Below, piece after piece: positions 51,418 through 63,904 of a stretch of DNA of 64,000 nucleotides. Origin of the DNA: Denitrificimonas caeni. Its GTDB lineage: Bacteria; Pseudomonadota; Gammaproteobacteria; Pseudomonadales; Pseudomonadaceae. Position 1 is the stretch's first letter. The number at the start of each line of letters is the position of its first letter. The stretch spans positions 229,773-293,772 of the forward strand of contig NZ_CAJHOA010000002.1 in NCBI RefSeq assembly GCF_905120345.1, in the 5' to 3' direction. The notes beneath the pieces are model-generated. The model saw only the letters and a list, made by a program, of their open reading frames with translations, did not search any database and was not told the DNA's origin. The position numbers were made by a program, and so were the translations under genes.

Positions 51418-52056
51418 ATGTCCGCCCATGAAATCCGTCACCCTCTGATTCGTCACAAACTCGGTTTAATGCGTCGCGCTGATGTCAGCACGAAAAATTT
51501 CCGCGAATTAGCCCAAGAAATTGGCACATTACTCACCTACGAAGCAACCAAAGACTTGCCCTTAGAAACCTACGCGGTTGATGGTTGGAGTGGCGTGGTT
51601 GAAGTTGAAAAAATTGCTGGCAAGAAAATCACCGTAGTGCCTATTCTACGCGCAGGTATCGGTATGCTCGAAGGGGTATTAAGTCTGATCCCCAGCGCCA
51701 AAGTCAGTGCAGTCGGTGTGGTGCGTAACGAAACCACCCTTGAAGCACAGACCTATTTAGAAAAACTTGCACCCGATATGCCGTCACGTTTGTCATTGAT
51801 TATTGATCCAATGCTGGCTACTGGTAACTCGATGATTGCCACCATCAACCTATTGAAAAAAGCCGGCTGCAAAGAAATTCGCGCCATGGTGTTAGTCGCC
51901 GCGCCAGAAGGCATTAAAGCAGTTAACGATGCGCACCCTGATGTCGATATTTATACCGCAGCGATTGATCAAGGCTTAGACAGCAACAGCTATATTGTGC
52001 CGGGCCTCGGCGATGCGGGCGATAAGATTTTCGGCACCAAGCAAAAGGAGAGCTGA
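51418..52056 (+). CDS. upp: Uracil phosphoribosyltransferase
   Basis: Upp converts uracil and PRPP to UMP. The 212-residue protein has [27 protein letters not shown], the PRPP loop [12 protein letters not shown] and the uracil site ending [19 protein letters not shown] 51418 has TTGGAG 6 bases upstream. The permease uraA follows after 3 bases, so upp-uraA form a uracil uptake and capture operon. Confidence 0.98.
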   Translation: MSAHEIRHPLIRHKLGLMRRADVSTKNFRELAQEIGTLLTYEATKDLPLETYAVDGWSGVVEVEKIAGKKITVVPILRAGIGMLEGVLSLIPSAKVSAVGVVRNETTLEAQTYLEKLAPDMPSRLSLIIDPMLATGNSMIATINLLKKAGCKEIRAMVLVAAPEGIKAVNDAHPDVDIYTAAIDQGLDSNSYIVPGLGDAGDKIFGTKQKES

Positions 52057-52059
52057 TTA

Positions 52060-53355
52060 ATGCTGTCTCATCCTCCTGAACCCGCTTGGCGACAGGCGCT
52101 AGCCGGCGCACAAATGTTATTTGTCGCCTTTGGTGCGCTGGTCCTGATGCCGCTGATTACTGGGATGGATCCCAACGTCGCCCTGTTTACCGCAGGCTTG
52201 GGCACTTTGGTGTTCCAACTGGTCACTAAACGCCAAGTACCGGTGTTTGTTGCCTCAAGCTTTGCTTTTATTGCTCCGATTCTTTACGCAAAAACCAATT
52301 TTGGCTTGCCTGCAGTACTCGGTGCGATTATGGCCTCGGGCATGGTGTATGTGTTGCTCAGTGCAGCGGTACGCCTGAAAGGTACTGGTTTTATTGACAA
52401 GCTATTGCCACCCGTAGTGATTGCTCCAGTCATTATGTGCATCGGTCTGGCGTTATCACCGGTAGCGGTGAATATGGCCATGGGTAAATCAGGTGATGGT
52501 GCGACGCAGTTAATTGCCTATCCAACGGCGATGATCATCTCGATGTCGGCGTTAGTCACCACACTTGCGGTCGCCACCTTAGGTCGTGGTTTATTTCGTC
52601 TGGTACCGATTCTGGCAGGGATTACTGTCGGCTGCACGTTGTCGGTAATCCTCGGCGAAGTCAACCTTGATGCAATTGCTCTGGCCCCGTGGTTTGCTCT
52701 GCCTGCGTTTGTCGCACCCGAGTTTCACCTCGGTGCTATTTTATTTATGCTGCCAGTCGCTTTAGCGCCCGCCATTGAACATATTGGCGGTGTGATTGCG
52801 ATTGGTAGTGTGACGGGGCAGAACTATATTAAACAGCCAGGGCTGCATCGCACCTTACTGGGTGACGGCCTTGCCACCACTACCGCAGGGATGCTTGGCG
52901 GCCCCCCCAATACCACTTACGCTGAGGTGACCGGCGCAGTGATGCTGACCAAAAACTACAACCCAGTGATTATGACGTGGGCCGCAGTATTCGCTATTCT
53001 CTTAGCCTTTATCGGTAAGTTTGGTACCGCCCTGCAAAGTATTCCCGTACCGGTAATGGGTGGAATTTTGTGTTTGTTGTTTGGTTCGATTGCGGTAGTG
53101 GGCTTAAATACCTTAATCCGTAACCAAGTCGACTTGTCCGAAGCACGCAATCTAATTATTGTCTCGGTCACTTTGGTGTTTGGTATTGGTGGCATGAGCA
53201 TTGGCAGCGGTGATTTTACGCTTTCGGGTATTTCATTATGCGCAGTGATTGCCTTGCTGCTGAATGTGATTTTGCCTGGCAATAAAGGCTGGAAAACAAA
53301 ATTACCTGAAGAAGATGAAGCGTCAACACCGCAGTACTCGATCAAGAAAGATTAA
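52060..53355 (+). CDS. uraA: Uracil permease, NCS2 family
   Basis: The 431-residue inner-membrane uracil:proton symporter has about 14 hydrophobic segments, QMLFVAFGALVLMPLITG at the start, the conserved FMLPVALAPAIEHIGGV with the substrate-binding glutamate, and GGPPNTTYAEVTGAV. Its Shine-Dalgarno (AAGGAG) lies in the end of upp. A run of seven C (52902-52908) encodes two prolines and looks like ordinary sequence. A strong terminator follows. Confidence 0.96.
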   Translation: MLSHPPEPAWRQALAGAQMLFVAFGALVLMPLITGMDPNVALFTAGLGTLVFQLVTKRQVPVFVASSFAFIAPILYAKTNFGLPAVLGAIMASGMVYVLLSAAVRLKGTGFIDKLLPPVVIAPVIMCIGLALSPVAVNMAMGKSGDGATQLIAYPTAMIISMSALVTTLAVATLGRGLFRLVPILAGITVGCTLSVILGEVNLDAIALAPWFALPAFVAPEFHLGAILFMLPVALAPAIEHIGGVIAIGSVTGQNYIKQPGLHRTLLGDGLATTTAGMLGGPPNTTYAEVTGAVMLTKNYNPVIMTWAAVFAILLAFIGKFGTALQSIPVPVMGGILCLLFGSIAVVGLNTLIRNQVDLSEARNLIIVSVTLVFGIGGMSIGSGDFTLSGISLCAVIALLLNVILPGNKGWKTKLPEEDEASTPQYSIKKD

Positions 53356-53370
53356 CAGCAGCACTAGAGT

Positions 53371-53399
53371 AAAAAGCCCTGTATAAACCAGGGCTTTTT
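53371..53399. terminator. Bidirectional terminator after uraA
   Basis: The stem AAAAAGCCCTG with CAGGGCTTTTT has a 7-base loop. It serves converging uraA and the acyl-CoA dehydrogenase gene. Confidence 0.92.
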
Positions 53400-53418
53400 A
53401 CCTTTCTACAGGATCATT

Positions 53419-54669
53419 TTAGCTGCGTTGATGCGGTGTTAAATAAGCGACAGTATGACCTCGCCTGGCTTCACTGTCCTGTAACTCCATCCGCGCAATG
53501 CTACGTAAATGCACCTCATCTGGGCCATCTGCAAAACGTAAGCAACGGCCACCAATCCACAAGTCAGCCAATGGCGTATCTGGGGTTAAGCCCATTGCCC
53601 CAAACACTTGTATCGCGCGATCAACCACTTGCGTGTGCATGGTTGGAATCACCGCTTTAATCATCGCAATTTCTTTACGTGCGGCACGCGCGCCGACGGC
53701 ATCGATCATCCATGCCGTTTTTAATACCAGCAAACGTGCTTGCTCAATTTCCATCCGCGAGCGCGCAATCCATTCCGATACGCTGCCATGCTGGTGTAAG
53801 TAACGGCCAAAGGTTTTACGCTCTTGTGAACGTTCCACCATCAGCTCTAGCGCCAGTTCTGCCATACCAATCGAACGCATGCAGTGGTGTACACGACCCG
53901 GCCCTAAACGCGCCTGCGCCATGATAAAACCATCGCCTTCGCTACCCAGTAAGTGGCTGACTGGCACCCGCACATCACGTAGAACCAACTCACAGTGGCC
54001 TTCAGGAGCAATATGGTTCATCACCGGAATATTGCGCTCAACCACGACACCCGGTGTATCCATTGGCACAATAATCATACTTTGTTGGCGCTTAGCATCA
54101 CCATCAGGATCGGTTTTACCCATCACGATCAGTAGCTTGCAATTAGGGTGCGAGGCATTGGTAATAAACCATTTGCGCCCATTAATCACATACTCATCAC
54201 CTTCACGACGGATCAAGGTTTGAATATTACTTGCATCCGATGACCCTACATCCGGTTCAGTCATGGCAAAGGCCGAACGTATCTTGCCGTCCAACAAAGG
54301 GTTAAGCCACTGCTCACGCTGCTCTGGGGTTGCAAACATATGCAGCAACTCCATGTTGCCGGTGTCTGGCGCATTACAGTTAAACACTTCCGAGGCCCAG
54401 CTGACGCGGCCCATAATTTCTGCCAGAGGTGCATATTCAATATTGCTCAAACCGTTGCCCGGCTCATCGTCCCGCAACGACGGTAAAAACAAATTCCATA
54501 AACCTTCAGAGCGAGCTAAGGCTTTAAGGTCGTCCATAAAGGAGACTGGATAAATACCTGCAGCCACTTCTTGCTGCCAAGCGCCAATGCGCGGCACAAC
54601 ATGCTGATCCATAAAACTGCGTAGCTGCTCGCGTAAAGCTTGGGTTTTTGCGCTATAAGAAAAGTCCAT
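53419..54669 (-). CDS. Acyl-CoA dehydrogenase (ACAD10/11-like)
   Basis: The 416-residue FAD enzyme oxidises an acyl-CoA at the alpha-beta bond. It has FAMTEPDVGSSDASNI and WFITNASHPNCKLLIVMGK for the FAD and acyl site, GEGDGF-like GSEGDGFIMAQARLGPGR, and the C-terminal RFADGPDEVHLRSIARMEL. The overall pattern resembles the ACAD10/11 branch; chain length is unknown. ATG 54669 is preceded by GGAGG with a 6-base gap, better than TTG 54681. It sits alone between uraA and lpxC. Confidence 0.93.
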   Translation of the reverse strand: MDFSYSAKTQALREQLRSFMDQHVVPRIGAWQQEVAAGIYPVSFMDDLKALARSEGLWNLFLPSLRDDEPGNGLSNIEYAPLAEIMGRVSWASEVFNCNAPDTGNMELLHMFATPEQREQWLNPLLDGKIRSAFAMTEPDVGSSDASNIQTLIRREGDEYVINGRKWFITNASHPNCKLLIVMGKTDPDGDAKRQQSMIIVPMDTPGVVVERNIPVMNHIAPEGHCELVLRDVRVPVSHLLGSEGDGFIMAQARLGPGRVHHCMRSIGMAELALELMVERSQERKTFGRYLHQHGSVSEWIARSRMEIEQARLLVLKTAWMIDAVGARAARKEIAMIKAVIPTMHTQVVDRAIQVFGAMGLTPDTPLADLWIGGRCLRFADGPDEVHLRSIARMELQDSEARRGHTVAYLTPHQRS

Positions 54670-54822
54670 GCGATCCTCCAAAAGTGCCGGTGTGCTCAGG
54701 CGTTATAGAGAGATTAGGGGAGCTGTACGTTAAGCTGAAGCTTTATTGATTTAAATGAAGTGGCATCATCATTAATAATGATAGGCAGAGAGTTCTGATC
54801 ATTTTACCAGCAATAAAAAGAC

Positions 54823-54850
54823 AAAAAAAACCACCCATAAAGGGTGGTTT
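54823..54850 (-). terminator. Rho-independent terminator after lpxC
   Basis: On the minus strand AAACCACCC pairs with GGGTGGTTT across a 5-base loop, followed by T8. It ends the dcw-lpxC transcript. Confidence 0.9.
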
Positions 54851-54868
54851 AAGACGTTTACACTTAGC

Positions 54869-55780
54869 CTATACCGCCGCCGCAGGGCGCATATAGGAAA
54901 TAGGAGCTAAACTCGAGTCCTCAAAAGTCACCACTTCCCAAGCATCTGGTTGCTCAAGTAAGGTTCTTAACAATAAGTTATTCAGGCCATGTCCAGACTT
55001 GTAGCCACGGAACTCACCAATCAAACTTTTGCCGAGCAAATATAAATCGCCAATCGCGTCGAGAATTTTGTGTTTAACAAATTCATCTTCGTAACGTAAA
55101 CCGTCTTCATTAAGCACTGAGTTTTCATCAACCACAATCGCATTGTCAACGCTGCCACCTAAGGCTAGATTATGTGTGCGTAAAAACTCTATATCTCGCA
55201 TAAAGCCAAAGGTGCGTGCACGACTGACTTCTTTAACAAAGGAGGTACTGGAAAAATCGACACTCGCTTTTTGCGTACGACCGGCAAACACAGGGTGGTC
55301 GAACTCAATTTCAAAGCCTACTTTAAAACCTTCAAAAGGCACAAAAGTAGCGCGCTTTTCTCCATCTTCAACCGTTACTTCCCGCAAAATCCTGATGAAT
55401 TTTTTAGGTGCATCTTGCTCTTCTAATCCTGCGGACTGAATCAAGAATACAAAAGGTCCTGCGCTGCCATCCATAATTGGCACTTCAGGAGCCGAAAGCT
55501 CAACATAAGCGTTATCAATTCCCAAGCCAGCCATGGCAGATAACAGGTGCTCAACCGTATCAACTTTAACCCCGCCTTTAACCAGCGTAGTTGACATGGT
55601 GGTTTCACCCACATTTTTTGCTAAAGCAGGTATTTCCACCGCAGGATCTAAATCCATACGGCGAAACACAATACCTGTGTCCACTGATGCCGGGCGCAAA
55701 GTCAGGTAAACTTTCTCGCCTGAGTGCAAACCGATACCAGTGGCACGGATAATATTTTTCAAGGTGCGTTGTCTAATCAT
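54869..55780 (-). CDS. lpxC: UDP-3-O-acyl-N-acetylglucosamine deacetylase
   Basis: LpxC is the zinc deacetylase that commits to lipid A synthesis. The 303-residue protein has the zinc ligands H78 ([16 protein letters not shown]), H237 and D241 ([10 protein letters not shown]) and the catalytic H264 (KSGHGLNN). Numbering matches the Pseudomonas enzyme. It follows ftsZ by 104 bases that contain a small GCATCT/AGATGC hairpin (55830-55845) and room for a promoter. The next gene beyond the terminator is unrelated. Confidence 0.98.
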   Translation of the reverse strand: MIRQRTLKNIIRATGIGLHSGEKVYLTLRPASVDTGIVFRRMDLDPAVEIPALAKNVGETTMSTTLVKGGVKVDTVEHLLSAMAGLGIDNAYVELSAPEVPIMDGSAGPFVFLIQSAGLEEQDAPKKFIRILREVTVEDGEKRATFVPFEGFKVGFEIEFDHPVFAGRTQKASVDFSSTSFVKEVSRARTFGFMRDIEFLRTHNLALGGSVDNAIVVDENSVLNEDGLRYEDEFVKHKILDAIGDLYLLGKSLIGEFRGYKSGHGLNNLLLRTLLEQPDAWEVVTFEDSSLAPISYMRPAAAV

Positions 55781-55884
55781 GACTTAGGCCGCTGCTATAC
55801 TGGTTGCGAATAGTTTTCAATAATTGCCCGCATCTTAACAGATGCTGAACGAATAAAGAAATCAACTCGCAATCACAGCCCTTA

Positions 55885-57075
55885 TCAATCTGCTTGACGT
55901 CGTAAAAACGCTGGAATATCCAAGTAGTCCATTTCTTCTTGATTATTCGGCTTGCTCGCGGTTGCAGCACCACCCGCAGCACGACGATGTACCGCAGGAC
56001 GGTCATACTTGTCGTAATTAACCTCGTTAGTGTCTTCAATAACGGCTGTCATCACCGGCACTGCTGCGCTCATTTTCAGAGAACTGGTGTTATCTACCAC
56101 TTTTACTGGTTTTTCAACACGCGGATCTAAGCCTGTCGCAACAACCGTGACATGTAATTCATCACGCATTTCAGGATCAATCACTGTTCCGACTTTAACC
56201 ATCGCTTCATCAGAAGCGAAAGCTTCAATAATGCTGCCGACTTCAGCGTACTCACCCAAGGTTAAGTCTGGGCCTGCAGTAATATTGACTAGAATACCGC
56301 GCGCACCATTGAGGTTGACATCTTCTAACAATGGATTGCGAATCGCTTCTTCAGTGGCTTCACGAGCACGATTCGGGCCGCTTGCGCAACCGGTTCCCAT
56401 CATGGCCATGCCCATTTCACTCATCACAGTTTTAACGTCAGCAAAGTCAACGTTAATCATGCCTGGGCGCTTAATAATGTCAGAAATACCACGTACTGCA
56501 CCGGCTAAAACATCATCTGCCTTAGCAAACGCTGACAACAAGCTGGCATCTTTGCCCAAGATGGTCAGCAGCTTTTCGTTAGGAATGGTAATCAATGAGT
56601 CAACATGCTCAGCTAATAAGCGAATACCTTCGTCAGCAATTTGCAAACGACGACGGCCTTCAAAAGGGAACGGACGGGTGACCACAGCAACGGTTAAAAT
56701 ACCCATCTCTTTTGCCACTTGCGCAATAATTGGCGCAGCGCCAGTACCGGTACCACCCCCCATGCCAGTGGTGATAAATACCATATCGGTGCCTTGCAGT
56801 ACTTCAGCAATGCGCTCGCGATCTTCTTCAGCCGCTTTACGGCCTACTTCTGGGTTCGTTCCTGCACCCAAGCCTTTAGTCACATTAGTGCCTAATTGCA
56901 ATATAGTACGCGCAGTAATATCGCGTAATGCTTGAGCGTCAGTGTTCGCACAAATAAACTCAACGCCTTCGATACTGTTCGCTACCATGTGGTTAACAGC
57001 ATTACCGCCGCCGCCGCCCACACCAATAACTTTAATCACAGCACTCTGCGGAGTCTGGTCAACTAATTCAAACAT
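55885..57075 (-). CDS. ftsZ: Cell division protein FtsZ
   Basis: FtsZ is the tubulin-like GTPase of the division ring. The 396-residue protein has the GTP-binding GGGTGTG (106-112), the catalytic T7 loop NVDFADVK (208-215), a variable linker, and the C-terminal peptide DYLDIPAFLRRQAD that binds FtsA and ZipA. ATG 57075 follows GGAGAG. It is 51 bases downstream of ftsA in the usual order. Confidence 0.99.
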   Translation of the reverse strand: MFELVDQTPQSAVIKVIGVGGGGGNAVNHMVANSIEGVEFICANTDAQALRDITARTILQLGTNVTKGLGAGTNPEVGRKAAEEDRERIAEVLQGTDMVFITTGMGGGTGTGAAPIIAQVAKEMGILTVAVVTRPFPFEGRRRLQIADEGIRLLAEHVDSLITIPNEKLLTILGKDASLLSAFAKADDVLAGAVRGISDIIKRPGMINVDFADVKTVMSEMGMAMMGTGCASGPNRAREATEEAIRNPLLEDVNLNGARGILVNITAGPDLTLGEYAEVGSIIEAFASDEAMVKVGTVIDPEMRDELHVTVVATGLDPRVEKPVKVVDNTSSLKMSAAVPVMTAVIEDTNEVNYDKYDRPAVHRRAAGGAATASKPNNQEEMDYLDIPAFLRRQAD

Positions 57076-57126
57076 GGCTCTCTCCTACCTTTCTCGTTAT
57101 AGTCCAGTTTGCACTGGCGCTTTTAA

Positions 57127-58374
57127 TTACAATTGATTTTGCAGCCAGCGCTTAACACGTAGATACATCGCTGGCTTTATTTCTACTTGATCGTTGCCGG
57201 TCCCTGCGACGATTGCGCCATAGGTTTGTTTGCGTAGTCCGTAGATCAGTAAGCCAACCGCGGTTGAATACACTGGGTTACGCACTACATCACCGATACC
57301 TTTAATGCCTTGGGGCGATCCTAGGCGCACCGGCATATGGAAAATTTCTTCTGCTAGCTCAACTGCACCTTCCATTTTCGAGGTGCCGCCGGTAAGGACA
57401 ATGCCAGCAGGAATCATGTCTTCGTAGCCGCTACGACGCAACTCAGCCAGAATCAGGCTAAACAGTTCGTCGTAACGCGGCTCCACTACTTCAGCCAACG
57501 CTTGGCGTGATAATTCGCGTGGCGGACGATCACCGACACTTGGCACTTTAATCATCTCGCCTGGACCGGCTAATTTTGCCAGGGCACAGGCGTAGCGAAT
57601 TTTGATCTCTTCAGCGTACTGTGTGGGTGTACGCAGAGCCATGGCGATATCATTGGTCACTTGATCGCCAGCAATTGGGATCACTGCCGTGTGCCGAATG
57701 GCACCTTCAGTGAAGATGGCGATATCTGACGTACCGCCACCAATATCAACCAAGCACACGCCCAGCTCTTTCTCGTCTTCAGTCAAGACCGCATCAGCTG
57801 AAGCCAACTGTTCCAGAATCACGTCTTCAACTTCTAAATCACAACGACGCACACATTTTTCAATATTCTGTGCAGCATTAGTCGCACAGGTGACCACATG
57901 CACACGAGCTTCCAGACGCACACCGGACATACCCAACGGCTCACGGATACCTTCTTGATTGTCAATCACATAGTCCTGCGCCAAGGTATGCAAAACTTTT
58001 TGATCAGCAGGTATCGCTACTGCTTGCGCAGCATCCAAGACACGCTCTAAATCAGCACGGCTAACTTCACCCTCACGGATCGCAACAATGCCATCCGAGT
58101 TTTGACTGCGAATATGACTACCCGCAATCCCAACAAATACCGAGTGGACATGGCAAGCCGCCATTTTCTGGGCTTCTTCAATGGCATGCTGTAACGATTG
58201 CACCGTTGACTCAATATTAATCACTACGCCTTTTTTTAAGCCGCGCGTGGGGTGCGTGCCGATGCCAACAATATTCAACTCACCTTCAGGAGTGACTTCG
58301 GCGATCAGCGCCACAACCTTGGAGGTACCTATATCAAGACCAACAATCATGTTGTGGTTATTTTCAAGTGCCAT
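57127..58374 (-). CDS. ftsA: Cell division protein FtsA
   Basis: FtsA is the actin-like protein that ties FtsZ filaments to the membrane. The 415-residue protein has the phosphate loop GLDIGTSKVVALI, the VDIGGGTSDIAIF and TGGTSKMEG nucleotide motifs, the 1C domain, and a C-terminal amphipathic helix (RVKRWLQNQL) for membrane binding. ATG 58374 with GGAG 9 bases upstream is preferred over 58392, which would overlap ftsQ. Confidence 0.98.
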   Translation of the reverse strand: MALENNHNMIVGLDIGTSKVVALIAEVTPEGELNIVGIGTHPTRGLKKGVVINIESTVQSLQHAIEEAQKMAACHVHSVFVGIAGSHIRSQNSDGIVAIREGEVSRADLERVLDAAQAVAIPADQKVLHTLAQDYVIDNQEGIREPLGMSGVRLEARVHVVTCATNAAQNIEKCVRRCDLEVEDVILEQLASADAVLTEDEKELGVCLVDIGGGTSDIAIFTEGAIRHTAVIPIAGDQVTNDIAMALRTPTQYAEEIKIRYACALAKLAGPGEMIKVPSVGDRPPRELSRQALAEVVEPRYDELFSLILAELRRSGYEDMIPAGIVLTGGTSKMEGAVELAEEIFHMPVRLGSPQGIKGIGDVVRNPVYSTAVGLLIYGLRKQTYGAIVAGTGNDQVEIKPAMYLRVKRWLQNQL

Positions 58375-58388
58375 TAACTTTCTCTCCT

Positions 58389-59240
58389 TCACTGTGCCAC
58401 CACTGCTGTAGTTTCAGCTTCTGTCGGGGCGCGCCAAGCCACTGCCAAACCATTGGCATAGCGCAAATCAACCCGTTCAACTTTATCAATCTGCCCTTGC
58501 AATTCTTTCTCATGAACTACAGCAAAACGACGCATTTTTTCTATCAAATGATCACGCCCAAACAGCAACTGCAGGCCTGTTTGCGTGGTCACGAACCAGC
58601 TGCCACGTTCGCGCATTTCCAGCTGTTTAATCGAATAGCCCAAAGGTCGCAGCGCTTGACTAAACGTTAAATACTGCTGCATGACACGACCTTGTGTATC
58701 TTTAGGCCCCGAAAGTTGCGGTAAGTGCCGATAAGCCTCCACATCTAACGCAGTAAACAAATAACCTTGCGTACTCAGTAAGGCATTCTGTCCCCAACGC
58801 GCAACGGGCAATTGTTCTTGAATAATCACCTGCAGCTGGTCAGGCCAAATCCGACTGACCTCAGCACTGACCACCCAAGGCAGCTCTTCCAAGGCTCGGC
58901 GTACAGCCTCAAGATCTACTGAAAAAAACAAACCATCGCCATACGGCATCAGCTGCTGCTCTAGCACCTGTTGTTTTGCCGTACTCAACTCGGTCAGAAC
59001 ACGAATTTTTGAAATCGGCGGATTAACATAAGGCTGTAAAAACGTTTTACAACGCTCAAAGTTCAGCAACAGTGCCACCACTAAAACGCTCAAGACTAGA
59101 AGATTGATCATTGTCCAGTTCGGTTTTGGCCACTGCCGTGGCGTTTTCTGCACAGCAGCACGACTCGCCCCACGCGCAGGCGCTTGTCGCGTTGCACCCC
59201 GTCGAGGTGCTGTCTTAGCCGGTCGCTGTGCACTGTTCAA
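58389..59240 (-). CDS. ftsQ: Cell division protein FtsQ
   Basis: FtsQ links the early and late divisome through FtsB and FtsL. The 283-residue bitopic protein has an Arg/Ala-rich cytoplasmic tail (about 1-40), one helix (about 44-60, INLLVLSVLVVALLLNF), a POTRA domain (ISKIRVLTELSTAKQQVLEQQL) and the FtsQ/DivIB domain. The start is TTG 59240, with GAGG 8 bases upstream inside the end of ddl; no ATG is available near it. It is 4 bases from the ddl stop. Confidence 0.95.
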   Translation of the reverse strand: MNSAQRPAKTAPRRGATRQAPARGASRAAVQKTPRQWPKPNWTMINLLVLSVLVVALLLNFERCKTFLQPYVNPPISKIRVLTELSTAKQQVLEQQLMPYGDGLFFSVDLEAVRRALEELPWVVSAEVSRIWPDQLQVIIQEQLPVARWGQNALLSTQGYLFTALDVEAYRHLPQLSGPKDTQGRVMQQYLTFSQALRPLGYSIKQLEMRERGSWFVTTQTGLQLLFGRDHLIEKMRRFAVVHEKELQGQIDKVERVDLRYANGLAVAWRAPTEAETTAVVAQ

Positions 59241-59244
59241 AATT

Positions 59245-61623
<2,379 letters not shown>

Positions 61624-61631
<8 letters not shown>

Positions 61632-62694
61632 GGGCCACCTCCAAACACGCAGCAACAACACGCTGCGTAGCATCGGGCTGCGCCAATAATCGCGCTTGCT
61701 CACCCATGGTTTTAATCCGTTGCTTGTTCATCAATACCTCAGTTAACTGTGCAGCTAAACGATCTGCATCAGTAGCATGTTGTGGCAACAGCACGGCAGC
61801 GCCCTGCTCAGCCAAAAATTCTGCATTGCGTGTCTGGTGATCATCAATCGCATGCGGCAATGGCACTAAAAACGACGCCAATCCTGCTGCAGCCAACTCA
61901 CTCACCGTTAGTGCACCCGCCCGACAAATCACTAAATCAGCCCATGCATACGCTTGGGCCATATCGCTAATAAAAGGTTGTACTTGCGCCTCTACAGCCA
62001 CAGCTTGGTAACGCTCACGAGTGACTTGATCGTTCTCGCGCCCAGCCTGATGAATGACTTGCGGGCGCAACTCTTGAGGGATTTTAGCTAAAGCGGCAGG
62101 TAGCAGTTTATTCAGCGGCTCGGCACCTAAGCTGCCACCCAGCACTAATACATGCAGCGGACGCAGCGCTAAATCCTGCCGCTCGGTGACTAAAAATAAC
62201 TCTTGGCGCACGGGATTACCGGTGGTAATACAGTTTTTAGCGTTCTTAAAAGTGTTTGGAAAGGCTTCACAAATACGAGTCGCAAAAGTTGCTAAAGCTC
62301 GATTGGCCGTTCCTGCCACTGCATTTTGCTCATGGATCACCAAAGGAACCGATGACAGCTTGGCAGCCAAGCCACCAGGACCCGTCACATAACCGCCGAA
62401 ACCCAAGACACAAGCAGGTTGCAGCTCTGTCATTAAGCGCTTGGCCTGCCATAAAGCCGCCAGTAGTTTAAAAGGCGCAGTCAATAGCGAACGCAAACCT
62501 TTGCCACGCAAGCCGGTGACCTTGAGCGTATGCAAAGAAAAACCTGCGGCGGGCACCAGTTCATTTTCGATACCGCGTCCCGCTCCTAACCAATGCACTT
62601 GATAGCCCTGAGCTTTAAACTCTTCAGCACAAGCTAAGGCTGGAAACACATGACCACCGGTGCCTGCCGCCATAATCAAAATATTACCGCGCAT
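61624..62694 (-). CDS. murG: Undecaprenyl-diphospho-MurNAc-pentapeptide GlcNAc transferase
   Basis: MurG makes lipid II from lipid I on the inner face of the membrane. The 356-residue GT-B enzyme has the glycine loop [37 protein letters not shown] and [15 protein letters not shown] for the UDP-GlcNAc site. ATG 62694 has GGAGG 6 bases upstream; a GTG one codon earlier is the alternative. It overlaps the ftsW end by 11 bases. Confidence 0.98.
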
Positions 62695-63904
62695 CACGCA
62701 CCTCCTTCGCCATGGCAGAAATTTGTGCCTTACTCATGGCGTTGGCTGAGAGCAATTGGGTACGACGCTCCCACTCAATACGCAATAAAATTGCCAGACT
62801 GATACAGCAGACCACTAATGAACTCCCGCCATAGCTGATAAAGGGCAGTGTCAATCCTTTGGTCGGCAACAGGCCGACATTCACGCCGAGGTTAATAATG
62901 ACCTGCCCAATCCACAGTAAAGCCAAGCCATAGGCAACATAGGCTGAATAATATTGTTTCGCCTGCTCCGCCCAAACTCCGATAAACAGCGCGCGCACAC
63001 TGACAAAGACAAATAAAGCGAGAGTGGTCAAGGCGCCCAACATTCCAAGCTCTTCAGCCAACACCGAAAATACAAAGTCGGTATGTGCTTCGGGAAGAAA
63101 AAACTGTTTCTGAATACTGTTACCTAAACCTAAGCCAAACCATTCGCCACGACCAAAAGCAATCAACGCTTGAGTTAATTGATAACCAGAGCCGTACTGG
63201 TCCTCCCAAGGATTAGTAAAGCTGGTCAAGCGCGCCATTCGATAGCTTTCAAAACGAACCACATAGACCAGTCCCGAGAGCAGGATACCTAACAATGGCA
63301 ATGACAATAACAAGCGCACACCGCCCAGATAGAGCATCACAATCACACTGCCGAGCATCACCACCATGGCACCAAAGTCCGGCTCGAAATAAATCAACAC
63401 GGCCATGGCCGCAGCCAGTAGCAAAGGTTTTAGCAAGCCACGCAACCGTTGTTTGACCTCAGTCTTGCGTCGCACAAGAAACCCAGCAATAAAAATCACC
63501 ATAAACAACTTAGCCAGTTCGGTCGGCTGGATATTAAAAACCCCTACTCCGATCCAGCGTTTTGAGCCATTTACTTCACGCCCGATGCCTGGAATCAACA
63601 CCAGAGTCAGCACCACAAAAGCCACCAGCAGCAGCCAGCCGCTGTAACGCTGCCAAGTAGACATTGGCACAAACAAAGTGACGCCTCCGGCAATTAAGGC
63701 GATCGTGATGTAAATCATATGCCGAATAAAATAGTAAAAGGTGTTACCGGTATTGGTATCCGCTACCGCTGATGACGCAGAAGCAATCATCACCAAACCG
63801 ATCCCCATCAGTAACGCGCAAGCAGTCAGCAAGGGGAAATCGATATCGACTTGGTTGTTATGCCGCCAAGGGGACGGTAGCGCTAGCGCATCACGTATGT
63901 TCAT
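62684..63904 (-). CDS. ftsW: Peptidoglycan polymerase FtsW (SEDS family)
   Basis: FtsW is the SEDS glycosyltransferase that polymerises septal lipid II together with FtsI. The 406-residue protein has about ten hydrophobic helices, [31 protein letters not shown], the conserved EELGMLGAL loop and [15 protein letters not shown]. Its ATG overlaps the murD TGA by 4 bases. The position between murD and murG separates it from the related RodA. Confidence 0.98.
   Translation of the reverse strand: MNIRDALALPSPWRHNNQVDIDFPLLTACALLMGIGLVMIASASSAVADTNTGNTFYYFIRHMIYITIALIAGGVTLFVPMSTWQRYSGWLLLVAFVVLTLVLIPGIGREVNGSKRWIGVGVFNIQPTELAKLFMVIFIAGFLVRRKTEVKQRLRGLLKPLLLAAAMAVLIYFEPDFGAMVVMLGSVIVMLYLGGVRLLLSLPLLGILLSGLVYVVRFESYRMARLTSFTNPWEDQYGSGYQLTQALIAFGRGEWFGLGLGNSIQKQFFLPEAHTDFVFSVLAEELGMLGALTTLALFVFVSVRALFIGVWAEQAKQYYSAYVAYGLALLWIGQVIINLGVNVGLLPTKGLTLPFISYGGSSLVVCCISLAILLRIEWERRTQLLSANAMSKAQISAMAKEVRDAR

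Noticed and set aside
52902..52908. Run of seven C in uraA as a phase-variable tract
   Set aside because: Seven bases encode a normal conserved Pro-Pro in the GGPPNTTY motif; too short and too conserved to suggest phase variation.
56030..56935. Long open frame of about 300 codons on the plus strand across ftsZ
   Set aside because: It is antisense to a certain gene; its Ser/Thr/Pro-rich composition is the usual mirror of a coding strand, and no start signal or family is seen.
61632..61703. 24-residue N-terminal extension of murC
   Set aside because: It would overlap murG by 80 bases; GTG 61631 has GGAGG at good spacing and gives a family-like N-terminus.
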